Shown: positions 1 to 9,628 of the stretch, in pieces
Layout of the letters: the number at the start of each line of letters is the position of its first letter
How positions within the stretch are numbered: the stretch's first letter is position 1
Program-made: the position numbers and the translations under genes
DNA from: JANXQZ01 sp038225555
GTDB taxonomy: Bacteria > Acidobacteriota > Terriglobia > Bryobacterales > Bryobacteraceae
NCBI GenBank assembly: GCA_038225555.1
Contig: JBBRRB010000027.1
Coordinates: forward strand, 1-64,000
Length of the DNA stretch: 64,000 bases
Reading direction: 5' to 3'
The notes under the pieces: model-generated
Told to the model about the DNA's origin: nothing
The model's input: the letters and a program-made list of their open reading frames with translations, nothing else
Database searches by the model: none

Positions 1-121
1 TCCCCCCACAAGAGGGGCTGCCGCCCCCTTGTGTATCCCCTGCGCACCTCGGTGTGTTGGAAAACTGACTCAGCACTTTGTATGGTAAAGCGGACAGATC
101 ACTAATTATTAAAAGCGGACA
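1..121. mobile_element. Probable terminus of an IS21-like insertion sequence (edge of window)
   Basis: Two exact 10-base direct repeats, AAAGCGGACA, lie at 87-96 and 112-121, 25 bases apart. Read on the minus strand from 121 the end begins TGTCCGCTTT and the motif recurs once further in. Seen directly: the repeats. Known: IS21-family ends start with TGT/ACA and carry several internal copies of the terminal repeat. Inference: an element running leftwards out of the window ends at 121, just before the first chromosomal gene. No transposase is visible inside the window, so the family assignment is tentative. Confidence 0.35.
7..33. other. Strong hairpin near the left edge
   Basis: Bases 7-12 and 14-18 can pair with 23-33 to give an 11-bp GC-rich stem (one bulged A at 13) around a 4-base loop. 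It has no run of T on either side, so it is not a textbook intrinsic terminator. It lies inside the stretch interpreted as an insertion-sequence end and may stop transcription from that element. Confidence 0.4.
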
Positions 122-288
122 TCTTGACTAACTACCGACAGCAAATTCAACCGGTAGCAGCTATTTCGAACTCGATCTCCCCCGTTCCCAGCAACTTGCA
201 AAAACGCCCTCTCGATTTCCCAAATTCCCCTGGTACCGTGAAATCGGGCAAGCACAATCCTAAGCACCCCCTTTCCAGGAGCAATCTC

Positions 289-909
289 ATGCATTCCGCA
301 CCATCCGCTCAGCCTGGCCCGCGCCAAGCCGCCAACGAGGCCAACGCCCAGAACGCCCGCCACAGCACTGGACCCAAAACGCCCGAAGGCAAAGCCCGAG
401 CCGCAGCCAACTCGCGCACGCACGGCCTCTGCGCCAAGGACGTCATCATCTCCACCCCCGAAGAGCACACCGAATTCAGCGAACTCCTCACCCTCCACCT
501 CGCGGAAATCAAGCCTAACGGCAGCATCGAGCAAGTAATTTTCGATCAGATGATCGCCGACACGTGGAATCTCCGCCGCATCCGCCGCCTCGAAACCGCG
601 CTGAACCATGGCATCGACCCGCTCGCCGCGCTCGATGACGATGCGCTGCAATCCAAACTCGAGCGCATCGCGCGCCATCGCACCCGCATCGAACGCTCCT
701 ATTTCAAATCCCTCAAGGAACTCTCGCGCATGCAGACCGAACGCGTCCTCACCCGCTGCAGCGAGCAGACTGCGGATTACACCGACGTTTCACCCCTTTT
801 GAACACCGCCGAATTCCGCCGCAGGCCGGGCAAATCGCAAAATTTCAAAACGAACCCAAATTCCCCTGAGTTTAAGGATCGCCGATCGTCGGGAGGACCG
901 CAGCGCTAA
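289..909 (+). CDS. Conserved hypothetical protein with GPKTPEGKARAA motif
   Basis: A 206-residue protein of unknown function. The open frame continues upstream to 124, but the ATG at 289 is preferred because it is preceded by AGGAG 6-7 bases upstream and the conserved part starts there. The region from about residue 16 to 45 (NARHSTGPKTPEGKARAA followed by NSRTHGL) is a signature I recognise from a family frequent in Acidobacteria and other soil bacteria, often in several copies and sometimes near transposon debris. The rest is helical and rich in Arg, Glu and Leu, and ends in a low-complexity basic tail. No signal peptide or membrane segment is visible. It stands alone; the next gene starts 173 bases downstream. 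I see no basis for a function. Confidence 0.7.
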   Translation: MHSAPSAQPGPRQAANEANAQNARHSTGPKTPEGKARAAANSRTHGLCAKDVIISTPEEHTEFSELLTLHLAEIKPNGSIEQVIFDQMIADTWNLRRIRRLETALNHGIDPLAALDDDALQSKLERIARHRTRIERSYFKSLKELSRMQTERVLTRCSEQTADYTDVSPLLNTAEFRRRPGKSQNFKTNPNSPEFKDRRSSGGPQR

Positions 910-1082
910 CCCTTTAGCAGCAAAACGACGGTCCTGCGCTCGACAAAGGGTAAACTGGAAGGGGTGAGCACGATCTGAAACCGTGAAGTACAAGGGCCTT
1001 CCCAGGAAGCCGTCCTTGAGAACCCTGGCACTTTCTCACTCCTGACCTATTTCTTCTCTAAACCATTCATTGAGACAAAATT

Positions 1083-4000
1083 GTGAAAATTCGCACTCTT
1101 ATCTTGGGTATTCTCCGAAATCACATCCGCCGCGTGACTATCCCGCTCTTCTGGGCCATTGCGCTCGCATTGCTTACGGTCGCGAACTCAGCTGCCCAGC
1201 CGAGTCTGATATTTGGGCCCTCTTCCGTAGAATTTGTTACCGGGACGGCACAGGCTCCCCCCGCCTCACAGACATTCTTCCTGGCTTCCGATGGAGATCC
1301 GCTTTCCTACGAGGCCAAGCCAGGATATTGGAGCGCCGCGTCTGACTGGCTGTCCCTCACCTCGTCATCAGGCACGACGCCAGCCACCCTCACCCTCCTC
1401 GTGGATACGACGAAGTTGACCCCCGGAGTCTATTTCGGATACGTCGAAATTAAATCTGAATCTCCAAAACCCGGAATCTTACCCGTCACGCTACGAATCG
1501 GAGAGGACAGTCCTACACTGAGCCGCGAGCGTATGGGAACGGTCCTCAGCGAGAACGCTCGCCTACGGGCGCTGCCCACGGCCTTGAAGTTCCGGCTCCC
1601 CGCTGGATCTACCAAACCTCTGGTGCATGCCTTCGCAATCGGGAGTACCGGTAAGGTACTCAACTTCACCGCCACGTCCGACTCCGGTTCGTGGCTGGCA
1701 GTGGGACCGCAAGTCGGAAACACCGAGGGATCGAACACGGTCGAGGTTGCCGTAAATCCAGCAAACCTTCCCGCCGGCATTCATACGGGGTTTGTCACCG
1801 TGGATGCACCCGGAGCAGCGGAAGCATTGACTATTCCCGTCACAGTCGACCTGGTTGAAACAACTGCCGCGGGCATCTCGGCCAACAAGAGTTCCATTAG
1901 TTTACAGGGTCCTTTCAGCGGACCAGCTCAGACCACCACCATCACTCTTACTTCTTCAGTAGGAGCCGAGGCCTACTCTGCGGCCGCAGGAGCAGGCGAA
2001 CTAGCGTGTAACGTGTCGGGAGGAAGTTGCTGGCTTACCGTGACTCCGACGGGTGGCACTACGCCCGCAACGCTGACCGTGAGGGCCGATCCGTCGGTGC
2101 TTCCGTCCGCAGGCACTTACATGGGATCGATCGACCTGCGCGGAGATCTCAACGGCGAAGAAATTGTGATTCCCGTGACATTCGTGGCGACATCGGGCGG
2201 ATCTGGCGGTAACACCGTGACCGCCACGCCCTCTACTCTGACCTTCACTCAGGCACAAGGCGGAACACCGCCAAGTTCGAAAACGGTTCAACTCAGCAGC
2301 ACTGCGGCAACCAGCTTCACAGCGGCATCCACGGCGACTTGGCTCACCGTTGCGCCGACCAGCGGAACCACCCCTGCCGTGTTAACGTTGACTGCAAATG
2401 CTGGATCCTTGACCGCCGGCACTTATCAAGGTATGGTCAACGTCACAGCCGGCACGTCGACCACTCCAATTTCCGTTACTCTGACGGTCACCGCCTCGGC
2501 AAGCTCTGTAACTCCCAACCCTTCTTCCGCTAACTTCGCGTACACAGTGGGAGGAAATACTCCGAGCACGCAGAGTGTTCAATTAACCAGCAGCACGCCG
2601 GCCAGTTTCACGGCAGCATCGAATGCTTCCTGGCTGACGGTAACTCCCACCAGCGGAACCACGCCCTCCACGTTAACGCTTGGGGTGAGCCCGGCGGGGC
2701 TGAACCCCGGGACTTACCAAGGCAACATCACGATTACCTCAGGTGGAGCAACGAGTACGGTTGCAGTCACCTTGACCGTCTCAGCGAGCGCTGGGAGCGT
2801 CATTATGGCAACACCATCCTCTGTCACTTTTACCCAAGTGCTGGGCGGGACCGCGCCAGCAGCTCAAACCGTGCAGTTGAGCAGCACCAATCCTACCGCT
2901 TTTACCGCCGCATCATCGGCTACCTGGCTTACGGTAACGCCCACGAGCGGGACCACTCCGGCCACTCTCACCCTCAATATCAACGCCACCGGTCTGAGCG
3001 CGGGAACCTATCAAGGTTCCGTCACAATCACCGCCGGTTCAGCGACGACGACGGTCGCGGTAACTCTAACAGTCACCAGCAGCACAACCAATGCGGTCAC
3101 TGCCACGCCTTCGTCTCTCGCCTTTTCGCAGGCACTAGGCGGAACCGCTCCGCCCACGCAAACGGTCCAATTAAGCAGCACTAGCGCCACCAGTTTCACG
3201 GCCGTCTCGACAGCCTCGTGGCTTAGAGTTAGCCCGACAAGCGGAACCACGCCAGCCACGCTGACCATCAGCGTAAATGCAGCGGGACTAATTGCCGGAA
3301 CATACCAGGGTGCAATCACGATCACGGCGGGAGCCACCACCGCATCCATCCCTGTAACGTTGACGGTCACCGGCAGCGTAACGAGCGCGATAACCGCCAC
3401 GCCCTCCTCCCTTTCTTTTGTGCAGAACGTGAACGGGACAGCGCCCAATCCACAGACCGTCCAATTGACGGCCGCTACCGCGACAAGCTTCACGGCCACC
3501 TCAGCCGCTTCCTGGCTGAGCGTGGCCCCGACCTCTGGAACCACCCCTGCCACTCTAACGATTTCTGCCAACGGGGTCGGTCTGCCTGCGGGAACCTATC
3601 AAGCTTCAGTCACTGTTGCCACAGACTCCGCGACCATTTCGATCCCAGTCACGATAACTTTGTCGAGTGGGGTTTCGGCTGCCATCAGTGCAACACCGGC
3701 CGCCGTTGCGTTTTCTCAGGTGGCTGGCCAGAATGCGTTCAGCCTCCAGAACATTCAATTGAGCGCAGCGACTCCCACAGGATTTTCGGCCACCTCCGAC
3801 CAAACTTGGCTGACAGTATCGCCGGCCTCCGGAAATACGCCAGCCACCTTGATCATTTCGGCCAGCCCGGGCTTGGCCGCGGGCACATATCAAGGAAACA
3901 TTACCATCACCGGCGGCCCAAACCTGCTCACCATTCCGGTGGTGCTTACGGTGTCGGCAGCGTCGAACGCGATCACGGCCTCTCCGTCGACGATTTCTTT

Positions 4001-5573
4001 TTCGCAGGTCTCGGGGGGTGCCGCACCGGCTGTCCAGATGCTGCAACTCTCCAGTCCCAGCCCGACCAACTTCACTACATCAGTGACATCCTCGTGGCTC
4101 ACTGTATCTCCTTCGAGCGGAACTACGCCAGCCAGCTTGAGCCTCACAGTTAACCCGGCCGGTCTAACTGCCGGCAACTATCAGGACACGATCACCATCA
4201 ATGGAGGAGCCACTCCCATCACGGTTCCGGTTGCCTTCACGATCGCCACCGATGCGTTTATCGCAGCACCTGCTTCGCTTTCGTTCATGCAATCTCCAGG
4301 CGGGACGGTGCCGAATTCCCAGACTGTGCAGTTGACGAGTTCCGTACCCAGAAACTTCACTGCCGTCTCGACAGTTCCGTGGCTCACTGTGTCTCCTGGT
4401 ACCGGAACCACTCCGGCAACTCTTACCGTCAGCGCCAACGGAGCAACCCTCTCAGTCGGGACATATCAGGGAACTATCACGGTGAATGGAGCTGGAGCCC
4501 CGCTCTCCATTCCAGTCACGCTGACCGTTGCTACAGCTACCGGCGCGGTGTTCAGTCCGGCCACACTCGCGTTCTCTTCGTCAGTAGGCGGACCGGCTCC
4601 CTCTTCCCAAACAGTTTCCGTTACCAGCGCGGGCTCTCCATTTTCGTTCTCCGCCACAGCCACCGCAGGCAACAGCGGCACATGGCTCACGGTGATACCG
4701 ACCATTGGAACAACTCCCGCCGCGCTCACCGTTACGGTCAATCCCGCTGGACTCGCCACAGGCAAATATTCCGGCATTGTCACTGTAACTCCGACCGATA
4801 CGTCAATTCCCGCACAAACTCTGCCAGTCACACTGACTGTAGGCAGTTCTCAAAGTTCTTCGTTTTTCGTGCGAGCGATTTTGAACGCTGCGAGCTGGTT
4901 GCCGGGTCCGGTCGCTCCGGGCGAGATCATTACAATTACCGGGACTGGCCTTGGGCCAACGACGGGCACCGGGCCCAGCGTGCTTGCCTCGGGTGCTGTC
5001 GCTACTCAGTTAGCAAGCACACGCCTGCTTTTCGACGGCATTCCTGCGCCGTTGCTGTTTGTCAGGGCTGATCAGATAAACGCGATCGTCCCTTACAACG
5101 TGTATGGCAGAGTTAGCACGAACCTTGTGCTGGAAGTAGCTGGCGTCGATTCGGATCCTATCGGCCTTCGCGTCGAGAATACTGCTCCCGCCGTTTTCAC
5201 GATTGATGGCTCGGGACGCGGTCAGGCAGCGGTTGTGAATCAGGACGGAACGGTCAACAGTCCCACCTTCGCCGCCGCGCGCGGTTCGGTCATCTCGATT
5301 TTCGGCACGGGGGAAGGTCAGACCGGCCCCGCTGGCCAGGACGGGCGCATCATTACAACTGACGTTCGCACGCCACTCGCGTCCGTGTCGGCGAAGATCG
5401 GGGGTACCCCGGTGCCGGTTCGCTATGTCGGATCGGCTCCCGGCCAAGTCTCGGGACTGTTCCAATTGAACGTGTTCCTGCCCGCGGACATTGCGATTGG
5501 TCCTCAATTGCCGCTGGAGTTGACGATGGGTAACTTCACCACTCAATTCGGCCTGACGGTCGCCGTCAAGTAA
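1083..5573 (+). CDS. Large secreted Ig/BACON-like repeat protein with C-terminal TIGR03437 module
   Basis: A 1496-residue exported protein. The start is GTG at 1083 (MKIRTL...), which gives a long signal peptide: a basic stretch, a hydrophobic segment at about residues 20-34, and likely cleavage after NSAAQ. Residues about 39-1255 contain twelve related beta-sandwich units of about 90-100 residues. The typical unit carries SWLTVSPTSGTTPATLT in its middle, GTYQGTITI later, and ends in IPVTLTV. Residues about 1258-1496 form the TIGR03437 module, with landmarks ILNAASW, PGEIITITGTGLGP and FGTGEGQTGPAGQDGRI. Known: such modules are typical of Solibacter-type secreted proteins; their role is not established, and adhesion or carbohydrate binding is only a guess. 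The stop overlaps the convergent glnD stop by 8 bases. Confidence 0.85.
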   Translation: MKIRTLILGILRNHIRRVTIPLFWAIALALLTVANSAAQPSLIFGPSSVEFVTGTAQAPPASQTFFLASDGDPLSYEAKPGYWSAASDWLSLTSSSGTTPATLTLLVDTTKLTPGVYFGYVEIKSESPKPGILPVTLRIGEDSPTLSRERMGTVLSENARLRALPTALKFRLPAGSTKPLVHAFAIGSTGKVLNFTATSDSGSWLAVGPQVGNTEGSNTVEVAVNPANLPAGIHTGFVTVDAPGAAEALTIPVTVDLVETTAAGISANKSSISLQGPFSGPAQTTTITLTSSVGAEAYSAAAGAGELACNVSGGSCWLTVTPTGGTTPATLTVRADPSVLPSAGTYMGSIDLRGDLNGEEIVIPVTFVATSGGSGGNTVTATPSTLTFTQAQGGTPPSSKTVQLSSTAATSFTAASTATWLTVAPTSGTTPAVLTLTANAGSLTAGTYQGMVNVTAGTSTTPISVTLTVTASASSVTPNPSSANFAYTVGGNTPSTQSVQLTSSTPASFTAASNASWLTVTPTSGTTPSTLTLGVSPAGLNPGTYQGNITITSGGATSTVAVTLTVSASAGSVIMATPSSVTFTQVLGGTAPAAQTVQLSSTNPTAFTAASSATWLTVTPTSGTTPATLTLNINATGLSAGTYQGSVTITAGSATTTVAVTLTVTSSTTNAVTATPSSLAFSQALGGTAPPTQTVQLSSTSATSFTAVSTASWLRVSPTSGTTPATLTISVNAAGLIAGTYQGAITITAGATTASIPVTLTVTGSVTSAITATPSSLSFVQNVNGTAPNPQTVQLTAATATSFTATSAASWLSVAPTSGTTPATLTISANGVGLPAGTYQASVTVATDSATISIPVTITLSSGVSAAISATPAAVAFSQVAGQNAFSLQNIQLSAATPTGFSATSDQTWLTVSPASGNTPATLIISASPGLAAGTYQGNITITGGPNLLTIPVVLTVSAASNAITASPSTISFSQVSGGAAPAVQMLQLSSPSPTNFTTSVTSSWLTVSPSSGTTPASLSLTVNPAGLTAGNYQDTITINGGATPITVPVAFTIATDAFIAAPASLSFMQSPGGTVPNSQTVQLTSSVPRNFTAVSTVPWLTVSPGTGTTPATLTVSANGATLSVGTYQGTITVNGAGAPLSIPVTLTVATATGAVFSPATLAFSSSVGGPAPSSQTVSVTSAGSPFSFSATATAGNSGTWLTVIPTIGTTPAALTVTVNPAGLATGKYSGIVTVTPTDTSIPAQTLPVTLTVGSSQSSSFFVRAILNAASWLPGPVAPGEIITITGTGLGPTTGTGPSVLASGAVATQLASTRLLFDGIPAPLLFVRADQINAIVPYNVYGRVSTNLVLEVAGVDSDPIGLRVENTAPAVFTIDGSGRGQAAVVNQDGTVNSPTFAAARGSVISIFGTGEGQTGPAGQDGRIITTDVRTPLASVSAKIGGTPVPVRYVGSAPGQVSGLFQLNVFLPADIAIGPQLPLELTMGNFTTQFGLTVAVK
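1197..4850 (+). repeat. Twelve tandem protein-coding repeats (about 90-100 codons each)
   Basis: Within the large secreted protein, units begin roughly at residues 39, 160, 265, 375 and then about every 93 residues. The core units (about 4-8) are the most alike, sharing ATPSSLSF-like starts, TVQLSSTSATSFTA-like second strands and the SGTTPATLT turn. The first three and the last two are more diverged, as expected for an array growing from its middle. At DNA level the copies are clearly diverged, so this is not a recent slippage product. Confidence 0.75.
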
Positions 5574-7884
5574 CGGCGGTGAGCTTGCCGTTGCAGGCAT
5601 CGAGCAACTTTGCGCTCAGGATCTTCATGCGCTCTTCCGCGAGCTTGCGGCCCTCTCGTCGCACGTAAAATACGTCCAGAGCCCGGTGTGCTTCGGTATC
5701 GATCAAGATCACCTCGATGTTGGCGCCCTCCGACGAAATCGTCTGCGTCAAGTCATAGAGCAATCCAGGCCGATCTTCAGTGACCACTTCGATCAGCGTG
5801 GATGTCTCCGAAACATCGTTGGTGGACGATACCGTCGGCTGTACCCGCGGTTTGGTCGCTGGTCGACGGCGCTTTTGAATCAAATTGGCCACATCCACCT
5901 TGCCGGTGACGGCCCGCAGAACGATGTCCTGAAGTCGCCCGGACTCGTCAGGATTCAGCTCGAGCGTTCGATGAGGATCGGCAAAGATGAACATATCGAG
6001 CGACTGTCCCCGGGTGTTGGCGAAGGCTTCCGCCTTCAGTATGTTCATCCCGAAGCTGGCGAGCGCGCCCGAAATGGAGGCCAGCAGGAAAGGACGGTCG
6101 TCCGCAACCACCGTGACGCGATAGTTTCCGTTCACTCGATCCATGTGAACCGCGTTGCCCTGGCGCGCCAATTCTATGTGGTTGGCAATCTGCGGCGGAG
6201 TGTGAGTTTTCAGATAACGCGTGGGCAAGCCATCCAGAAAAGCGGCGGCCTCCGGAGAGTTCTGGGCAGGCGCTTGGATCCGCTCGGTTTCCAATTTGCG
6301 GGTGAATTCTTCGTGGCCGATCAGGTACGCCTTCCACAACTGTTCCAGCCGCCAAGGAGTCATGGCAGTTGGGTTCACCGCGCTGATATCGGCGTAGGTA
6401 AGCACTGTCAAAAGTTTCAGCCGCTCGATGGTTCCGGTCTGCTCGGCCAGTTGCCGGGCCGTAGCGGATTCGCCCAGATCCCGCGAGGTCATTATCGAAG
6501 AAAGAATGAGGTGATGTTCAACCAGAAACAACACGGTCTGCGCGTCTTCGGCGGGAACCTGCATCCGCCTCAGAACCTCGCGGCCGATCTCGACCGACTT
6601 TATGTGATGCTCGCCCGTGCCGTCGCCCTTGCCGATGTCATGCAGCAACAGAGCCAGGCGCAACAGTTCGGGATGATCGATTTCAGTAAGTAGTGCGGCG
6701 ATGTGCGCCCGGCTCGCGTCCTTGTCGGTACTCAGTTCTTCCAGCGTCTGCAGCGTTACCAGCGTGTGCTCGTCCACGGTATAGCGGTGGTAAAAGTCTC
6801 GGGTGACCAGGCAATCGATGCGCGACCACTCCGGGATCATGCGCTGAAATAGGCCTAGATCAGTCATCGCCCGCAGCGCGTTCGTGCAGCGAGGGAGCGC
6901 TAGCAATTGTTTCAACTTGGCCCACGAGCATTCGGGAGCCTGGGCCTTTAGCAATCGCGCCTCGGTGTCGGGCGCGAGCGGGATCTGATGCCGCGCCATG
7001 AACTGCATCAGTCGCATGATGACGGTCGGATCGGATTTAAGCAATCCGGGAGTTCGCAGCAGAATCTGGCCCCGGGAAACGGTGAAGTCGGAGTTTGAAA
7101 GACGCGAGCGCCAGTCTCGAAACTGCCCGATCAGGCTGTTCGGGAACGTCTCGCACAGATCCAGAGCGCGTTGTACAGCCCGGTAGATTTGGCGCGCGTT
7201 GCGGTAATATTCGCGCATCCAGCGGTCTGGAAATTCGGAGAGAATCTCTTGCGCCTCAAAGCTGAGCAGGTTATTGTCGCGTTGAAAGTGATGATGCAGC
7301 TTGGTCCGCACGTCGGACAAGAAAGCGCGCGGCTCGTCCAGAGGCGCGGTCTCGAATGTGCGAAGCTGCCCCAGCCAGTGGATTACATTGAGGTCCCGCA
7401 GACCGCCTGGGTGCTCCTTGACGTTGGGTTCCAGGTGGTAAATCGTGTTGCCGTACTTGGCGTGGCGTCCTCGAGTCATTCGACCCAAGTGCAGAATGAT
7501 ATTGTTCCGCTCGGCATTCAAGAACTTTGGAAACAGCGCGGCGAGCTTTTCATGACGGGCCGGATCGCCGCAGAGGTAGCGCCGGTCGAGCAAGCTGATG
7601 GTGAGTTCCAGGTTGCCATCGTGTATCTCGCAGCATTCCGCTGGCGTGTGCACGGACTGACTGACGCGTAGGTTCTTGTCCCAAAGAAGACGCAGAAACT
7701 CTGAAATCGGCCCGCGCTGCTCCGGAGTGGGTTCCCCGTCTGTTAACAGCAGCAAGTCAACATCGGAGTAAGGAAAGAGTTCCTGACGGCCGTAGCCGCC
7801 CACAGCCACCACCGTGACTTGCGGCTCGGTTTCAGCGAAAGCTGCGCGGACCACTTCGTCAACCAGCGTGCCGCGCTCGTTCAA
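5566..7884 (-). CDS. glnD: Bifunctional PII uridylyltransferase / uridylyl-removing enzyme
   Basis: A 772-residue GlnD that uridylylates PII when glutamine is low and removes UMP when it is high. The nucleotidyltransferase signature GGYGRQELFPYSDVDLLL is at residues 29-46. The GlnD-specific linker follows, then an HD domain (HDIGKG with H415/D416, VEHHLIL about 455) for removal, and two ACT domains (about 588-650 and 697-768) that sense glutamine. The start is a TTG at 7884, directly after the glnB stop and 8 bases after AGGAG. The N-terminus ahead of the signature is short (about 28 residues; many GlnDs have 60-90). Its target PII is encoded immediately upstream, and amtB before that, so a nitrogen-control operon is clear. 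The stop overlaps the convergent repeat-protein gene. Confidence 0.93.
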   Translation of the reverse strand: MNERGTLVDEVVRAAFAETEPQVTVVAVGGYGRQELFPYSDVDLLLLTDGEPTPEQRGPISEFLRLLWDKNLRVSQSVHTPAECCEIHDGNLELTISLLDRRYLCGDPARHEKLAALFPKFLNAERNNIILHLGRMTRGRHAKYGNTIYHLEPNVKEHPGGLRDLNVIHWLGQLRTFETAPLDEPRAFLSDVRTKLHHHFQRDNNLLSFEAQEILSEFPDRWMREYYRNARQIYRAVQRALDLCETFPNSLIGQFRDWRSRLSNSDFTVSRGQILLRTPGLLKSDPTVIMRLMQFMARHQIPLAPDTEARLLKAQAPECSWAKLKQLLALPRCTNALRAMTDLGLFQRMIPEWSRIDCLVTRDFYHRYTVDEHTLVTLQTLEELSTDKDASRAHIAALLTEIDHPELLRLALLLHDIGKGDGTGEHHIKSVEIGREVLRRMQVPAEDAQTVLFLVEHHLILSSIMTSRDLGESATARQLAEQTGTIERLKLLTVLTYADISAVNPTAMTPWRLEQLWKAYLIGHEEFTRKLETERIQAPAQNSPEAAAFLDGLPTRYLKTHTPPQIANHIELARQGNAVHMDRVNGNYRVTVVADDRPFLLASISGALASFGMNILKAEAFANTRGQSLDMFIFADPHRTLELNPDESGRLQDIVLRAVTGKVDVANLIQKRRRPATKPRVQPTVSSTNDVSETSTLIEVVTEDRPGLLYDLTQTISSEGANIEVILIDTEAHRALDVFYVRREGRKLAEERMKILSAKLLDACNGKLTAVT

Positions 7885-8223
7885 CTATAAGGCTCCTTCG
7901 CCGCGATCGTCGTTGCGGATGCGAATAGCCTCCGCCACTTCGTAGACGAAAATCTTGCCGTCGCCGATCTTGCCTGACCGGGCTGCTGCTGCCAGCGTGT
8001 GAAGCACTTCGTCGGACCGGGAGTCTGGGACCACCATTTCCAGCTTCACTTTGGGAAGCAGGTCCACGTGGTATTCCATGCCGCGATAAACCTCTTTATG
8101 GCCCTTCTGACGACCGTGGCCCCGGACCTCGGTGATCGTCATGCCGTCGATCCCGATGGCCTTCAAAGCTTCCTTCACTTCTTCGAGTTTGTGGGGCTGA
8201 ATGATGGCTTCGATTTTCTTCAT
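7885..8223 (-). CDS. glnB: Nitrogen regulatory protein PII
   Basis: A 112-residue PII protein of standard length. The T-loop is complete, with Tyr51 in YRGMEYHVD, the residue uridylylated by GlnD. The C-terminal signature GKIGDGKIFVYEV is intact. Known: PII trimers bind ATP/ADP and 2-oxoglutarate, and block AmtB when unmodified. The gene starts 1 base after the amtB stop and ends directly at the glnD start, so the transporter, its regulator and the modifying enzyme are made together. By position next to amtB it could equally be named glnK. Confidence 0.95.
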   Translation of the reverse strand: MKKIEAIIQPHKLEEVKEALKAIGIDGMTITEVRGHGRQKGHKEVYRGMEYHVDLLPKVKLEMVVPDSRSDEVLHTLAAAARSGKIGDGKIFVYEVAEAIRIRNDDRGEGAL

Positions 8224-8224
8224 G

Positions 8225-9607
8225 CTATGTCTCGAAATTATAACCTTCTTCGCCGTGCATGCTGAGATCGAGGCCGTCGATCTCCTGGTCGCGAGTTACC
8301 CGCACGCCCACCAGCACGTCGCAAATCTTGAGGATCAACAGCGTGCCCGCGATTGCGAGCACCCACGAAATCAGGACGCCGCCCAACTGATACAGCACCT
8401 GTTCAGGTTTACCATCCACCCAGCCCAGCGGCAGCACTTTCCCGCCTGCATCTTTCAGCCCGTCGTTGATCAGACTGGTAGCGAAGACTCCTGTGAGGAT
8501 GGCGCCGATGGTTCCTCCTGCGCCATGCACGCCGAAAGCGTCCAGGGTGTCGTCATAGCCGAATCGGTTCTTCACCGCAGTCACCATCAAGAAGCACGCG
8601 ACACCTGCGACAAAGCCGATCAGCAAGGCGGGGAATGGCTTGACGAAGCCGGACGCGGGCGTGATGGCCACCAGTCCGGCGACACACCCGGAGATTCCGC
8701 CGAGCATGCTGGGCTTGCCGCTGCGCAGCCATTCGGCCAGCATCCAGCCCAGTGTCGCGGCTGCCGCGCCGAAGTGCGTGGCCACGAACGCGCTGGTAGC
8801 GAGCGAAGAGGCCCCCAGCGCGCTGCCCGCGTTGAATCCGAACCAGCCGACCCAGAGCAGAGTGGCCCCGATGAAACTAAGCACCAGGCTGTGAGGCTTC
8901 ATCGGTTCCTCGGGATAGCCGACGCGCTTACCGAGATAGAGCGCGCACACCAGAGCCGACACGCCCGAAGTGATGTGAACCACCGTGCCGCCCGCGAAGT
9001 CGAAGCACGGAATCTTTCCCCCGGTGAAGGCGTTGAGCAGTCCGCCTTTCCCCCACACCATGTGCGCCATCGGCAGGTATACCAGCAAAGTCCACAACAC
9101 CGTAAAGAGCAGCATGGCGCTGTACTTCATGCGTTCGGCGAACGCGCCCGAGATGAGCGCGGGCGTGATGATCGCGAACATGAGCTGGTAGATCATGAAC
9201 GTCTGCTGCGGGATGGTGGCGGCGTAGTCGGCATTGGGCGCGCTGCCGACATTGTTCAGGAACAGATAGTGGAAGCCGCCGAAGAATGGGGTGCCTTCCG
9301 CAAATGCGAAACTGTAGCCGCACACGGCCCAAATCACGGTCACCACCGCCATGAGGCTGAAGCTGTGCATCATGGTCGCCAGCACGTTTTTCCGCCGCAC
9401 CAGGCCGCCATAAAAGAGCGCGAGTCCCGGTCCGGTCATCATCAGCACAAGGGCCGCGCTGACCAGCATCCAAGCGTTATCGCCCGCGCTTTGAGCTGCC
9501 TTCGCGGCAGCTTCAACGGCGGCGAGGCGCGCTTCAGTGGAGAGAGGGATAGATTGACCGACTGCCAACATGGGCAGACACAAGGCGAGCAGTATGCATC
9601 GTGGCAT
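8225..9607 (-). CDS. amtB: Ammonium transporter AmtB
   Basis: A 460-residue Amt/Rh channel in the inner membrane. It has an N-terminal signal peptide (MPRCILLALCLPMLAVGQS), an extra periplasmic helix of about 20 residues, then eleven predicted membrane helices starting at NAWMLVSAALVLMM. The two pore histidines are present in GGTVVHITSG and FGVHGAGGTIG. The cytosolic tail is short and ends GEEGYNFET. It lies 21 bases downstream of a small hypothetical gene and 1 base upstream of glnB. Transport is presumably gated by the adjacent PII protein. Confidence 0.95.
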   Translation of the reverse strand: MPRCILLALCLPMLAVGQSIPLSTEARLAAVEAAAKAAQSAGDNAWMLVSAALVLMMTGPGLALFYGGLVRRKNVLATMMHSFSLMAVVTVIWAVCGYSFAFAEGTPFFGGFHYLFLNNVGSAPNADYAATIPQQTFMIYQLMFAIITPALISGAFAERMKYSAMLLFTVLWTLLVYLPMAHMVWGKGGLLNAFTGGKIPCFDFAGGTVVHITSGVSALVCALYLGKRVGYPEEPMKPHSLVLSFIGATLLWVGWFGFNAGSALGASSLATSAFVATHFGAAAATLGWMLAEWLRSGKPSMLGGISGCVAGLVAITPASGFVKPFPALLIGFVAGVACFLMVTAVKNRFGYDDTLDAFGVHGAGGTIGAILTGVFATSLINDGLKDAGGKVLPLGWVDGKPEQVLYQLGGVLISWVLAIAGTLLILKICDVLVGVRVTRDQEIDGLDLSMHGEEGYNFET

Positions 9608-9628
9608 TAACCACTGATTATAGGCAGG

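Noticed and set aside
3011..3571. A 186-codon minus-strand frame within the repeat protein
   Set aside because: Open only because the repeats on the plus strand use Thr/Ser/Ala-rich codons; the pattern recurs in each unit.
1197..4850. Possible CRISPR array from regular repeats
   Set aside because: The period is about 280 bases, copies are diverged, and the reading frame continues through all units.
8201..9610. A 469-codon open frame on the plus strand opposite amtB
   Set aside because: It mirrors the whole of a clear ammonium transporter gene, is rich in His/Arg/Gln as expected from antisense GC-rich code, and matches no family.
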